DNA of 64,000 bases from Anoplolepis gracilipes (GCF_047496725.1 NC_132985.1:484001-548000), one strand, 5' to 3'; counted from the first letter of the stretch, positions 36,957 to 50,705 are shown. Numbers and translations: made by a program. Notes: generated from the sequence alone by a model not told the origin.

Positions 36957-38665
36957 ATGATTATATAGTTATATAAAGAAAAAAAGATGCTAAATAAAAT
37001 GAGATATCTATAGTATTTCGATCTTTATTATAAAATTTTATTTGCCAGAAATATTTCTTCTTTCAAGGAGAATATTTACTTGTAAAATAAACAATGGGTA
37101 TCGTAGAAGAAGAAGATAAAAAAAAAATACTCTTTCTGCTGAAAAAAGATATTAGGTATTACATAGGACATAGAATAATATTATTTACAACTCGTTTCAT
37201 AGAAACACGTTCCACTAGTATACACGTTTGCGACACGCGTATTCTTTCGACGAATCGGGAAATCGATATAGCGACATGTACTTACTTTATGTTTTACCGT
37301 TACAGGACACGATACTCGTAAGTAACGGCGAGCAATAAAGAAAACTTTTATGAGGGACATTAAATTTTTAATAAATCGATCGTACAGTATGGTGGTTGCA
37401 TGCAATTTGTGCGACGAAACAATTGCGAGAACTATACATGTGAAGATATAAATTATTGTCGTTTCGGTATTTTTTTTAAAACAATTAATTCTGCCAATTC
37501 TGTTATTAGAACTATCGTTGTAGAATTACAGGGCAAAGTAAATTATGAAAAATCATGTAGCGCGTTAAAAATGATTTTAACTCTAAATATTCACATAGAC
37601 ATATTTATTGATTCGTGATTGTTTATTATCATAAAATAGCGCGATTAACCGTCTGAAAAATCGCAATCGAAAGAAACACACGGTAAATCAATAAAATAAA
37701 ATGCGTTAAATTTCTGCAGGAGCGAGTATTATGCGATGAGTTTGTAATTTACATACTTGGCTACTATTGCGAGCTGCTCCTGGATATTTAATGAATACGC
37801 GGCAATTAACCTCTTCAGATATGTCGAACGTGCACGTACTTTTGGCCATTAACAAATGTTATGTAAATTCGGTTCGCGTTTACAAGCATTTCTCTGTAGC
37901 GAAATTGTAATAGTTTTTACGCAAATACGAAAATCGGGAAAACCATTACGCTTTGTCATTACAGGCAGACGATAAATCACCGCGATATGTAACTATCATT
38001 TATCAGATGGAAAATGAAAAGTCAAAGTCTATTTATCTCTCAAAGAAATGAAATTTACATTTTTTTTTTTTTTTTTTTCAATCACGAGTTACGTGAAAAT
38101 TAATGTTTCTATAAATATGTGATTTAATGCAAATTAAAATTTGCAAAAATTGAACTTCTTTTAATCGCTTTACTCCGAATTAAAATTGTTTGCGCGATAG
38201 AGAATTATTTTTTGAAATTCGCCTTCTCTGTGTTTATTATCTCTTTGATACTTGAAACTAACAGCATGTCTAACCGCACTAAATCATGCGAGATTATATC
38301 TCCGCGATCTAAATCGCTTTGCTCATTAAATATAGCGTGTCCCAAAAGATATGTGCACAAAGTTGCTTGATATACGATACGACTTGATGGTGAGCATATT
38401 GATTTCATGTTAACTAGCACATTATTACCATCCGTGTTGTTAATTACCAGCATCCGAAATGATAGTATATGTGCGATGCAATTATATTAACAATGAATCG
38501 ATCTAACAAGATGTAAAGCTTGTTAAATAATTTTATATATAACTTTCAAGTTGTGGCTATTGTTTTTCAAACACTTGAAATTTTTCATGAATAAAGAGTC
38601 CAATTTTTCAAAAGAGTCGGCAATCAGTAATGAAACCTAATCTAACCACAGTAATTAGAACTCAC
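36957..38665. other. Neto-like intron between LDLa and TM exons
   Basis: AT-rich, with a T-run at 38060-38079. No open frame with coding character or other structure is seen. Confidence 0.7.
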
Positions 38666-38788
38666 CGGCACACAGGGTAGAGGTGGCCTCGTCAGATCCG
38701 TCACCACAGTGATTCACGCCGTCACAAAGGAGATCCGTCTCGATGCAAAATTCATTCTGAGTGCATCGGAAATCTTTGCAGGTATGCT
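38666..38788 (-). CDS. Neto-like gene: LDL-receptor class A module exon
   Basis: This 123-nt exon is symmetric (phase 1 in, phase 1 out), with acceptor TATTATTTTGCAG and donor GTGAGTT. It codes for one complete LDLa module with six cysteines (TC, RC, FC, LC, HC, LC). The calcium-site signature CDGVNHCGDGSDE contains the conserved acidic residues. In extracellular receptors this fold binds calcium and protein ligands; in Neto it lies between CUB2 and the membrane. The spare G at the end joins AT of the next exon to give Asp, so LCAD runs into SEVPTIFG. Phase 1 symmetric exons are typical of shuffled extracellular modules. The domain call is almost certain; the gene identity rests on context. 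Confidence 0.88.
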
Positions 38789-40215
38789 CTGCAAAATAAT
38801 AGAATTTTCATTAATGCGTGAAGAAAGCATTCTTCCATAACTTAAACATTTCTAATATAAATACATTTCGTTTGAAAAAAATGTGCAAATTACGTTAATC
38901 ATATCTCCTGTTTATATCTTTTTTTTATCTGTATCTTCATCTACTAAATATAGATGTAGAGTTTAATTAATGCGAAACGCATTAAAGGCTATAGCAAAAA
39001 AATTAGATATTTTCTCTTCATCCACCCTTCTGTATTTCGCGCGAATGAACTCGTCCAAGGGTTGTACACCCTCGTGCCGAGTACACTCGCCGATAGGCGA
39101 AACTTCAGTGACAGGCTATTTTAAGAACAGCTGAGAAGCTTTTCGTGTAATAGTCTATGTAATTCTTCGCGAAGCAGAAATATCCGTAGCGTTTTATATA
39201 CATACAAGTATTATATTTTTTGAAAAATAACAAATTAGTGAAAAGTTCAAAGGAAGAAAATAATTTTGTTAATTGAGAGAGAATAAAGTAAAACATCCGC
39301 AGTGGAATGATTGTAATTACTTTCAAAGGAAATAAATTTTTCTCACAACCAATAAATTAATTAGACTGACAACTAATAAATTAATCAAGATTAAGGAATG
39401 TATACAAATTGTATGAAACACATTGAGAAATATTTTTAGAAACTACGAGAGAATAACAGGAACAATATTTTATTAACAATTTTATTTTCTCTTGTTGAAT
39501 TCTCTTAAAACAAAATAAAATAAAATAAATATTTTTAGAAGAAGAGAAACCGATTACAACATTTATAGTGTTAAAATAAAATTTCAGCAAGAATGAATTT
39601 TCGATATCACTCTTAAAAAGTACAAGTTATATTTCCGTTGAATTTTATTCGAAAGTCTTTTAAGAAAAATATATACATTACGCTTGATACATTGAAATAT
39701 AACATAAGAAATGTAGTTTGTATTTGGATTTACTGATACATTATAGTTTAATGATTGCATGTCAGAGTGCACCTTTATAAAGAATAAATTTAATGAGATG
39801 TCTGATGAGATTGCGGAGTGATACAATTAATTACTTCGTGTACAATTCGAATATCGGCTCATCTGCCGAGTTACAGTTTATTATGCTATTTAATATGAAA
39901 TTACTGGCGATCGAGACCGGTAGATAGATTCATCCATTGCTTCGCGGGAAAATTAGCTGCGGCCAGGTGTACGGGTATAAAAGCAACTGGTTTAATTACA
40001 ACGATGAGTTCAGGCAAACGGAGACGTATTCGATATAAAGGCATTAGCGCGCGCGATTTAATTACAACGATCGCGTTTGAAACTCGAATTTGACAGTAAG
40101 CTAATGGCTTCGATAAGTTTACCCTTTTACTAATGAAATCTTGAATTTTCATAAACGCTCTGTGCTTAAACCGCATACGGCAAATTAAACTGTTTTACCA
40201 AAATTTAATTTGCAG

Positions 40216-40217
<2 letters not shown>

Positions 40218-40275
<58 letters not shown>
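40218..40275. repeat. AG microsatellite, about 57 bp
   Basis: Uninterrupted (AG)n in the intron upstream of the LDLa exon. Confidence 0.97.
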
Positions 40276-40277
<2 letters not shown>

Positions 40278-41145
40278 AATGTTTTAATATTTGTCTTCCT
40301 AAGTACTTGTGACGACAATAATTATAATTTCTTGTAAATTGGGTTGCATCAAAAAAAGTTTCCTTTGTTAATTACTACTATTAATTTAATAGAATTTGTA
40401 TTTTCGTTTCGTCGTAATATTGTGACAATAGAATCAATGATCAAATGTGACCATCGTGTTTTATAATAAGAATATGTCAAATACTCGATATTTACGCTTT
40501 TGAGAAATTTTCAATCGCACGGAAAGCGCATTTCTGTCGCATTCTTGGGCATCGAACCGTCGTAATTCTTGAGACATCTGGTCTAATTACGGTCCAACTC
40601 GCGGAATGCGAGTAATAACGAACGATAACTTTCACCGTTCGTGAAAAAGCGCACATTGGATGGCGAGGACAGCGATTCTCCGCGTTCTCTCGCTGGCAAT
40701 TATAACTCTTCGAGGTTTTCTGGACTCGCAGGATGGGTGATAAAAGGATCGACGATGATTTTCGAAAAGATAGAGTGCGATAGTGCGCGAAAAAATCCGC
40801 AGACGATCGTAATTTTATGTAATTTAATAGTTGAGATCCTTTCTTTTTTCCTTCGATATTTTAACTTTTACGATTCGCCGTGGTTTCAGAGTTTTTATAC
40901 AAGTAGAAGTTCTGGAAAAAAGAAGCTCAGAGAATAACGTTTAATAGCGATTAGAAATAAAGGAGGGCATTTTATTCCGATAACAAGATATGTCAAATGC
41001 AGAATCTTTTTCATCCGAGAACAATAATCTTTTCCAGAGATTATATATAAATAATCTGACTCTTCTTTCGATATTGAAAAAAAAAAAAATCGCATACTAC
41101 ATATAATAATTATAAATCACATAACATTATTGAGATTAAGAGAAT

Positions 41146-41172
41146 GAGAGAAAGAGAGAGAGAGAGAGAGAG
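41146..41172. repeat. GA microsatellite
   Basis: Short (GA)n about 370 bp before the element at 41542. Confidence 0.9.
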
Positions 41173-41541
41173 TGGAAAGTGGCGCGAACGACTGTATGTA
41201 CCGACACCCGCGATAGAGTCAATGTTTAACCTCTCGGATTGGCCAATCATTTAACGTCGGGTGGTAGACACCGTATACAAGCTCAAATATGCTCAATACA
41301 CCGATGAAATTAACAGTCGTGGTTGAGCAAACGGATGCGTAGTCACGGCGTGTCGCTGATGTGCTGTAATACTAAATGTTATGCGCGCATTGACACGCGC
41401 ATTTGCACAAGATTATAAGCTTGGCAGATATGCACGTGTACATATTGAAAACTAGGAAATGCGTATGCAGAAGCTAGAGTATTTGTTCGCATTTTAGGAG
41501 TAAAAAGACGCGGAATTTTTATCGATAACAACATGTGAAGC

Positions 41542-41915
41542 CAGGGTGTCTACTCTCCGGAAAAACATGGAAAATCGGGAATATTCAGGGATTTCTTTTG
41601 TATCTGGAAAAATCAGGGAAGTCTCATGGAATTTTATTGGGATTTAGAGAATTTTTTGAAATTTTTTTTATAACTTTGCTTTTTTATCTTGTAAACAGTC
41701 GTGTACGTGAAATGAACTGGCGTCTCATTTTGTAGAAATTCATTAATTGTTGAAATTTATTTCGGAAAATGGACGGATACCCGTGAATATCAAGGGAGAG
41801 ATCTAACAATCACAATTTCATCGGAAACGGTTTATTCGAATGATTGCGGGGGGAAAATGCTTAAAAAATCGTCAGCGGCGAAAGTACGATAACGTGAACT
41901 TGGTGCCTCAGTTTA

Positions 41916-41970
<55 letters not shown>

Positions 41971-42228
41971 AAATTATCTTACGAAAGTTATTCAGTTTTT
42001 TGTAGTACATTTATAAATCTAACATTGAAACTTAAGAGGCTCCGTGTCTTTTCTTCGTATGAATGAAAAACATTAGAAAATGCATATAATAAAAAGATTA
42101 TTTTAGAGAAAGTTGTGTATTACAAAGTTTTGAAAATATTCTTTTTACTTGGAATTTTGAACAAAATATATCTGGAAAATCAAGGAATTTTCAGGAAATT
42201 TTTTTACAAGATTTGACTAGACATCCTG
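41542..42228. mobile_element. Non-autonomous DNA element with CAGG...CCTG ends and a 5-bp target duplication
   Basis: The left end CAGGGTGTCTACTC and the right end GACTAGACATCCTG are inverted copies with three mismatches. GAAGC sits outside both ends (41537-41541 and 42229-42233), a clean 5-bp target duplication. Inside both ends are degenerate runs of a GGAAAA / CAGGGA(A) motif (TCTGGAAAAATCAGGGA; TCTGGAAAATCAAGGA). An AT microsatellite (41922-41964) sits near the middle. No transposase ORF is present. Ends of the form CAGGGTGTCTA are common in invertebrate genomes; I do not assign a superfamily. Confidence 0.75.
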
Positions 42229-45018
42229 GAAGCGCGTTTTCGGAACAACTTGATAATTTTCAGCTCCTTATTTAATTACGTTACATGTAATTACTGGCAC
42301 ATATTCTGATTAAACTTACTAACATCAAATTATAAAATATATTTTTGAAAAATTGAATATAAAATTTGTAATATAAAATTTAAATTCTTGTATCTCCGCG
42401 AAGCAAATGTTTTTGTATTTTTTAAATTTGCATGAATATTCAATAAACGATGAAAAAAGAACGTGTACATATTTGATATGCGTAGGAATAAAAATATACC
42501 GAATTAGTTGTAAAACTAAACAGAGCGATAAAAGCATTAAAAATTAAATTAATTTCCATTTCGGAACAAGAATATGAACTGTTTGAATTGAAGAAAATCT
42601 CATCTCTTGCTTCCAAGAATTCATTAAATTGTGAATTTCCTGAAATTCTGAGATGTACTTACTTGAACGCGAAATCATATGAAAGTAGCATGCCAACGTT
42701 ACATAAATAATGTTTTTGTAATCTTTTGAAAAACATGCAATTTTACATTACCTGTAGTATATATTTATTGATTTCGTTACACATAGATTATAAAAAAATG
42801 CGGGCATAATTTTTATCGAAATACGACTGTATTTTCATCTAACAATGAATACGAATGCTTTTTTCAGAATTTTACAAATATTACAACGTTTTAAAGAATT
42901 TTTTTCTTATTCTGAAAAATATAACATTTTAAAAGCAGACTTTTAGAAATAAAATACAAATTGTAGCTATAGTTTTGTAAAAAAAGAATGTCCTATATGC
43001 TTGGAATGATGCATTACGAACATGTTCGCTTTCCACCAATGTCATTAATAAGAATGACGTACTGTGCGTGGTCTGACGTCTGACCCGTTTACGCATACTG
43101 CAACACGCCGATTCTTTTTGCTTTTTACGTATGCAAACCGCCTATACCTGTTAGTGACAGGATATTGCTGGACGATGCACCGATGACACCACCGAGCTAA
43201 AAGTGCAAAACTAATGGATTCATGCATTTCCATTAGCTATCAAAGATTCATTATACATTGATCACGTTCACTATTCGGCCAATAAATCGCGACCATTTGC
43301 AGAAGATTAAATTTTCGAAAACAATCTATAATACATAACATTATATTCATAAATGATTTTTTTCCTTTAATACTTATCCTCTAATATTAATATTTATATT
43401 TTGTTGAAAAAAAATTATTACTTTTTTCATCATTTGATTGTAAAGAGAAATATTATTGCATATAAATCCGTTTAAAAACGGAAAGTCTTTTGAAAGTAAA
43501 TCCACTCGATCACGTATCTATATCGCTGACAAACTGTTGTCACATCGTGAAAAGTGCATTTTTCTTTCCAAGGCTGTCAAAATTTGACGAATTATTTTAT
43601 TACGAGAAGTGAGAGAAAACGTCATTTTCGTTTTTATATGCATCTACCGCTTCGCTCTACATTTAGTTTATCCGCGTGACAATCCGCTAGTATGACTAAA
43701 GTCGGTGGATCGCGTGAGGAGGATCGCATGTTGCCGTTAAACCGCAATCGGTGCACGTTTACGGTAATGACGCCGATGACGACGGTAATGATGATAATCC
43801 CGCGATCCTGTTACTATCGTACGAATGACAGCACAGTTTCATGGCGACCGACGAATACGATGTAGCATATGCTAATTCAATTTTGAAATGATTCGCGAAA
43901 TATTCAGAGTTTCAAGACGCAATTTAATTGACTTTAAAATTTCAAACACTTGTATATATAAATGATTGATTACACAATTCAACGAAATAATTTTTTCCGG
44001 AAAGAAAGAAATTTTGTTTTGTAGTTTTTTTTTTTTTTTTTTTTTGCGACAATTCTGATTTTCAATTTACTACATCGCGTCACAATTTTGAAAAATTTAT
44101 AGTTAAATTTGCAAAACAATAAGTTATTTTAACACATTTTATCCTGTTATAGCTACGATTATAAGACAGTGAAATATAAAAAATTGAAATCATATTTAGC
44201 ATCGAGAAACAACGATAAATGGTTATTTTTTTTTTTTTTTTTTTGTCGTTTGTTTGTTGAATTGCATATATACGAGGTTGGCTAAAAACTAATCAAACAG
44301 TGTGTGTAATAGCTATATATTGTGCAGTAGTAAAAGTAGCGAAAGTATATCTGCGTATAGTAGTAGATATATAAATATATACTTATTATTAGACATCGCC
44401 GTATTAATATGATGACACACACTTTATCTTTCAATCATTACTCTATTATATATATATATATATTAATGATTAATGCATAATGCTTCTAAGCTGTATGCGG
44501 TTTCTAAGCTCGATGACTTTGCGACATCACTTTTCTGCTTGCATACATAATATATTAACTTCTTACATGGAAATTATTTAAAAGCAAAAAATCTTCAATA
44601 AATCACTTTTCACTCATCAACAAAAGAATAAATTGCTAGAAACTTATTTAAATAGTAAAAGAAAGTGTAGAAAACGAATGAAATGTCACTCAATCAATAT
44701 GTAATAGCAGTATATATTCTTGATTTAATACATATATTAAATATAACACAAAAATTCTTTTCCAACGTTTAATTAACTTTTTAATGACGCTTCCTTGCTA
44801 TATTATTGGATAATTTCTTTTATCTTTATATTAGTTTCTTTTATCCATTTGTATTAAAAATACTTATTTAGCTTTTGTTTATTTTTTTTTTTAATGGAGT
44901 GCAGCAGCGCGTTTGCGTTTGAATGCACGCTTATTAATTTTGCAACGACGTGCAATCGCGCGTTCTACGGACGTAAAATCCATTCCGGCAGTAGGCGCGG
45001 TTTCGGATTACAAATACG

Positions 45019-45072
45019 CCTCGTCTCGTGCCTCGTGCCTCGTGCCTCGTGTCTCGTGCCTCGTACCTCGTT
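45019..45072. repeat. Heptanucleotide tandem array (CCTCGTG)n
   Basis: Seven or more diverged copies of CCTCGTG lie in a row, with variants TCTCGTG, CCTCGTA and CCTCGTT. Because 7 is not a multiple of 3, every forward frame repeats the same heptapeptide class (RASCLVP). This explains the three overlapping plus-strand ORFs there. Confidence 0.9.
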
Positions 45073-45356
45073 CTGTGCAACGAGCCACGGTCGCTGTGCG
45101 GTGGTTCGCGTTACGGAAACATCATGCAAATGCATAAACACATTATTTGCTTATACGACCGGGCAAAATTCTGGCCTGCAGAGATACGTGGAATCGGCAA
45201 AGGACGAATGAGGAACAACGAGGGAGAATATAAAGCATCGCGACAATGACTATACGTAACTCTATGGCAGAGATTACTTAAATAATTAGAATACTTTGCC
45301 CTAATTTAGATGCTATTCGAACAAAGAGAAACTTTTGAAAATGTTTCTTTCTTATA

Positions 45357-45392
45357 TTGGACATTTAGATGTCACGATATCTAAATGTCCAA
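45357..45392. other. Perfect 14-bp inverted repeat (hairpin)
   Basis: TTGGACATTTAGAT and ATCTAAATGTCCAA are exact reverse complements separated by GTCACGAT. It lies about 170 bp upstream of repeat copy 2 and may be a cruciform-prone site or a remnant of element ends. Confidence 0.75.
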
Positions 45393-45562
45393 AGGACGAA
45401 GTTAAGGTACAACGTGAAGACAAAAATGTTTTATTATTACGGTGGATTAATTAACAACTCTTACTCCGTATTGTTATTTTTGCCACCTTCTAACTGTACA
45501 GGTGGGTCAGCGTATTTTCGATAAGTTTATTAATGTGTAAAAGTGTTTTAAAAAATCTGAAA

Positions 45563-45713
45563 AAATGTATATACCTTCTTTGAACATTCTAAATAAAGAC
45601 CAAAATAATAAATTTGAAAAATATATTATTTTATGATTATTTGTTTTCGAGAAACTGACGTTGTTGGAAAAATCACGGACAAAAATGATCCATCGGTACG
45701 GAATAAGGGTTAA
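45563..45713. repeat. Dispersed TTAA-ended repeat, copy 2
   Basis: Second copy of the repeat at 1-163. It carries an extra AATCACGGAC segment and lacks a short AATTTACTTA segment seen in copy 1. It ends at GGG-TTAA (45710-45713). No transposase coding is seen nearby, and no matching left terminus with TTAACCC was found upstream. It is probably a truncated non-autonomous copy or a solo end. Confidence 0.65.
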
Positions 45714-48700
45714 AATCATAAAATTGATAAAAAATTATTTATTTTGGATAATTTGGAAATTAAGCCGCGTCCCCGTAACCGAAGGAAAACCTAAAGACAC
45801 TTGACAAGAAAGAAAGGGTGCAAGGGGGGCAAGAGGGTGGTATGTGCGTGAGTGCACGAGAACCATCCGTATGGAAATGAGCTCCCTCTCGCCCCTCACA
45901 TCTTAATTCGCCGTTCTATCTCGTGCACGATCACCTCAAGCAACACGCTCACGCGAGCGTGAATCATAATACGTAACAGGAACAGGGGGGATGAGCACCT
46001 TTGGTGCACGCGTGGTTGCGCCGCGTGTACATACGCCCGCGGTGTTTATTTCGCCATCGTTGCTAATTTCTCTTGCTTCAGCCTATTAGCGGCGTAAGGA
46101 GCGCGCTATCGTAAACTTGGCGTTGTCAAAACGCTCTCCCTTTCACGAGCGTTAATACGCGCGTCGCGAATCCTCGATCGAGAACATGCCGCAGGCATGT
46201 CTCGTAATAGCATTACGCGAACTTGAACGACAAGGTCGGACGGGATCGAACCTCTTTAAGGCTCGAGAAGCTCGCGTGAAGAGCTCGGCTTTGAAGGCGC
46301 GAGTGTGCGAGCGAGCTAATGAATTTCCTTTCCGCGCCGGTTGCTTCGAAATTGCTCGTTGCGTCGCCTATTACAGGTCGCTTCGTTACAGCCCGCTATT
46401 ACCAATCTCAAGACTTGCGGTAATTAAGTTTTAGTGTGACAGAACTGATTTTCACACGGTAATTTTGTCGAAAATTTTCCTTCACGATTTTACGCACAAT
46501 TTCATTTTTCTACGAAATTAAAATTAAATCAGAGTACGCATATATTAGACAGAATCAAAATCTTATACAATCTTATATAGCTTATAAGCTTTTTGTAATA
46601 TTTCCTACGACGTGATTATCTAATTATTAAAAACATACATGTATAGAGATCAATAATTATCATAAATTATTCTGTAAAAAAATACTATATTTGGTTAAAT
46701 GTTTTAATATTTTATTTTTACGCAGCGAGAAACTATGTCGTTCAATAGACTCTCGCCGCGTGCGTGAGCCTATTTTTACCATCATTTTACTGTGACAATT
46801 CAACTCGACAGTTCTCAATTTACGCACTTTGTGCGTAAGCTCTCGTCAGGTAATACCTGTTAGCTAGGTACGTCGTTGTGCCCTCACGGTAAGCCTCCCT
46901 ATAAAACGCTCAAGTTTAAAAGCCACCTCTCGCAGTGTAAAACGTATCTCCGAGTCCATTCATTTTCTCGGCTGTTTGCTTCGAGAATGACGCTTAAAAG
47001 TGTCACGCGAGAACCAGGGGTGCCGTTGCGGAGAAACGTAAATATTACAAGAGTCGCGCTAGCGGAAACACCTGAGGAAACAATGCGGAATGATTGTCAT
47101 AAGGGTGAGCAAAAGTCAATATCGTAGCTCGATGCAGTCGTAAAAGCGGAAAAGAACCGTCTTTTCGAGCGAATCGCGATCGTACTTTTTCTCTACGAAG
47201 GCCATCCCCAGTTAGAGTCCTGTACTCTAGTTTGACTTCATTCATAAAATGCATCGCGTGTCTGTACGTTACATGTGATAGGGCGCTACACCACGGTGCA
47301 ACGGGCTGCGAGGTGCAACAACCGTGAACCGACATGGCAGTCCGGGGGTTAATGTCCGCGGGTGATCGAACGTGTCTGACATCTTGCGCTTCCACGCTTG
47401 CGTCTAAAATAAAGGGAGTGTCAAATGCAGATCTTATCGCTCGTTCGAAAACTTTTGCATTTAGATATTTAGGAATAGAAAGTTGATTAAAAATTAAAAT
47501 TCAGAAATGTTAATCCAGAATAAAGTGAGCGGTGCATCGTCGATGTATGCATTGAAATTTATTTAGCCTTAAAGAACATTAAACTCTTTTTAAAAGTAAT
47601 ACAGATATCAAATATTATTAATTTATCGACATAACCCTGTCTCAGCACGCATCCATCCGGAAGCCTTCAAGGCTTCTGCTCCTCTGAAGATATTTTGATG
47701 GCCGCGAAAGCCTTAAAATTAGAATCAAATATTGTATTATTAATGTTAATAATTTAATCTTTTATTTAATTGGCCTGCAATTTGTACTCTGTTTAGTTAT
47801 TAAATAGTGATATTTTTTTCTCTGGAAATATCTTTATTATCTTTTGAATAAAGAGTCGCTAATCTCATCTTGATTTCAAGTGCTTTTCCGCAAATTTATA
47901 GTCGAGAAACATGTAGAATATTTGAATTAATAGAATTAGGCGATTACTCGCGCTAATTTGATAACGTTAGACTTAGCTTGAGAAGCGAACAGAAGAGTTA
48001 AGCTACGAGACAACCAGCGAACGTTATAATGATTGTCTCGGTATCGTCAATCCGTTCTATCGGTAATGGAAATGTCTACAAGCCGCAGTTTCGTGTACAT
48101 TTTATGTCAGTGTCGTGCGGAAGACGGAACCGGATTGACTTTAATGTGCGGATTAAAGGGGGCGATTCGAAACCTCGTGGATAATCCTGCCGGGACATAG
48201 TCAATTAAATCGAAGTGAAGACCGGTAAAGCTAAGGATCCCCATCGGAATCCTTGGAATCGCTCTTCAGGATTCAATGTTACCTCTGACCGACCGGCGCG
48301 CTACTTAATCGTTTCATTTTATCGTTCCCTCTCTTTCTCTCCTTCTCCTTTGTTTCTGCATTCCGACAATATTTATTGTTAAAACAAAAAGAAATTACCT
48401 TTTCCATTGGATTGATTCGTTTTGTACGAATCCTGAGCGCACGGTCCTTTTCAAAGCCATCGAATCGAAAGCTTTTGCTTCACTCATGAAAATAAACGCG
48501 AGCGGTTTTCCGTAGAGATTACGCGGATTTTAAAGGTATTAACGGTTTTAGGCGCAATTCATACAGACCGCAAGTCCAATTTAGTTGATACATTTTTGCG
48601 AAATAAAATGCAGGAAGAAAAGTGTGTATTTTTTTTTTTTTTTTTTTCCTTTTTATTTGTATCGATTTGAATCACGCCGAGGAAATAATCAATTCAAATT

Positions 48701-49262
48701 CTTTTATACAAAGTTACGTGAAATTATTACTTGTAAAATTACGGAAATATTAGAATCGATACTGCAGTATCAATTTTTTATATTTCATACTTTGTGCTGA
48801 AGCAATATCTCGCTGCGCCAAAACTAACGATGTACAATTATCGATTTATACATTTCGTAGACTTTTAAATAAAATCTAAAAAGTTGGAATATGTGATAAA
48901 ATGTTCTTTGCTTTAAGCTAATAGTCTGTATTTATTATATATATAGGTATATTCGTCCTACTTTTTTTCTGTAGAATTTTACTCATTTTATTTTAACCTT
49001 ATGCATTTTATAACCAAAAGTACAACTTACTTTGTACTCGAAATAAATTTTACTAAAATCAATAAAGAGAAATGATGAGATAACGAGACCGCTTACAAAT
49101 AATTATAAATAATTATATAATATTACAAATAATCATATTTATTTATGATTAAATAATAATTCAACTTTGATGTGAAATTGCTTAATTAAAAATATAATTA
49201 ATTAATATGTTACATATGAGAATTATAGGACAGGAATAATCATAAATTTAATGATTATTATT

Positions 49263-49315
49263 GTGTGTGTGTGTGTGTGTGAGTGTGAGTGTGTGCGGGG
49301 GGGGGGGTGTATGTG
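49263..49315. repeat. GT microsatellite with G-run
   Basis: (GT)n and GAGTGT copies followed by a run of about 11 G. Confidence 0.9.
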
Positions 49316-50704
49316 CTGTGCGTATGTGATATCCTAATCTATAAACATAAACGATAAAATGTCGTTAACTTCAGTGCGTTTGTAAATTGCGGGAATGCGA
49401 AATGTAGTAGAGTGTGATTAAATTTCATCAGTACTTTGCCTTGCATTGTTCATTTCGGTAAAATTACATTGAAACTTTTCGTGCACTCGACGCGATATAT
49501 TACTGCACATTTATCTCGCGTCGAAAATTAAAGTTCCGTATTACGCGAAGCTGGTTACTATACAATTTATTAGAATCAGGTCTGAAAAATTATCAAATAG
49601 GAAACACATATTGCATAAATAAATAATGTGCCATCGTTTTCCGATTGAGATTAGACGATAAGGCGACGGGAAACAAATAATTGTTTTTTTTTTTAACCGC
49701 AAGAGATTTATTTCTCAGTTTGTCTCACAAAAATCTTTGACGATGCGAATTGTGTAATAATATTTATAAGCTTTAGAACACGAAATAGTATTTTTAAAAT
49801 GAACAAAGTGAAAAGAGTTTTGAATAAAAGACTTTCGTCGTTTGATAACGACTAACTTTTAAAAATAATTTTCCTTTACTTTATAAACGAACAGTGACTT
49901 TGTGAACGTTCCTTTTATAACTCTCAAGGAAAATCGCTCGAACGTTATGCCAAAGCTGTGCGTGCTTACGAAAGCTCTTCCAAAATTAGTATTTCTCCAG
50001 GTTAGTCACGCTTGCGCCAGCTACTAACGAAAATTTTATAAATGGAAGTAGAAACATAAAAATATCACATTTTTAAATAAAGCATTATAAGAAAAATTGA
50101 TTAATGTATTACTTCATACATGTATATACACATAAACAATATATGATTTTAATAAACCACACTTTCGCAATTTCTACGCACAAAGCGATTACCTTTGATG
50201 AGAATTATTACATATAATAAATATAGGGATAATTAAGAAATAAATAAAAGATATAAATTTGATGTTTTTGATTTAATTATAATTCAACTGTACGGACGTC
50301 TCTCTAAATAATCGTTGAATTACTACTGTAATTCTGTGCCGAAGACAACACATGGCAGCTGACGATATCGACACGTTCATTCCGTGAAACGGGAAGATTG
50401 CTAGGTAAAGTGAAACTACCGGTGATTGTATGGAATTACATCAAGTACAAGCGTGCGTGAATAAAACTGCGGAAAATAAGGCACCCTTTGCGCAAAAGAG
50501 TTAGATATAGTAATGTCTTTATTTTAATCTTAATATTATCGCACAATCGATGTTCTAAAAAGAAGACATTTTAAACAAAAAAGTGTGTTATTTTTATATT
50601 AAGATATTATTAAATTAGATATAAAAATATGTACATTCTTTAATTTTATAAACTTTAAGATTATTCACTAGTTTTAGAGGCCTTGAAAAAATTTTCAAAG
50701 AAAA

Positions 50705-50705
50705 T

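Larger units (their letters stand above)
38789..41536. other. Neto-like intron between CUB and LDLa exons, LDLa-proximal part
   Basis: AT-rich, with the AG and GA microsatellites and short non-coding-like ORFs only. A CpG-bearing patch lies at 40500-40800. Confidence 0.7.

Noticed and set aside
44271..44425. GAGGTTGGCTAAAAACTAAT, resembling a mariner end, with weak inverted similarity to the right
   Set aside because: The opposite end does not match well and no TA duplication or transposase is visible.
46230..46250. GGTTCGATCCC-like T-arm on the minus strand
   Set aside because: The stem does not pair properly and no D-arm, anticodon arm or acceptor stem is found around it; not a tRNA.
47072..47403. 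Open minus stretch with an acceptor at 47403 and a CAG-GTGTTT donor
   Set aside because: Length and phase do not allow insertion between the CUB and LDLa exons, and no domain is recognisable; kept only as a weak possibility.
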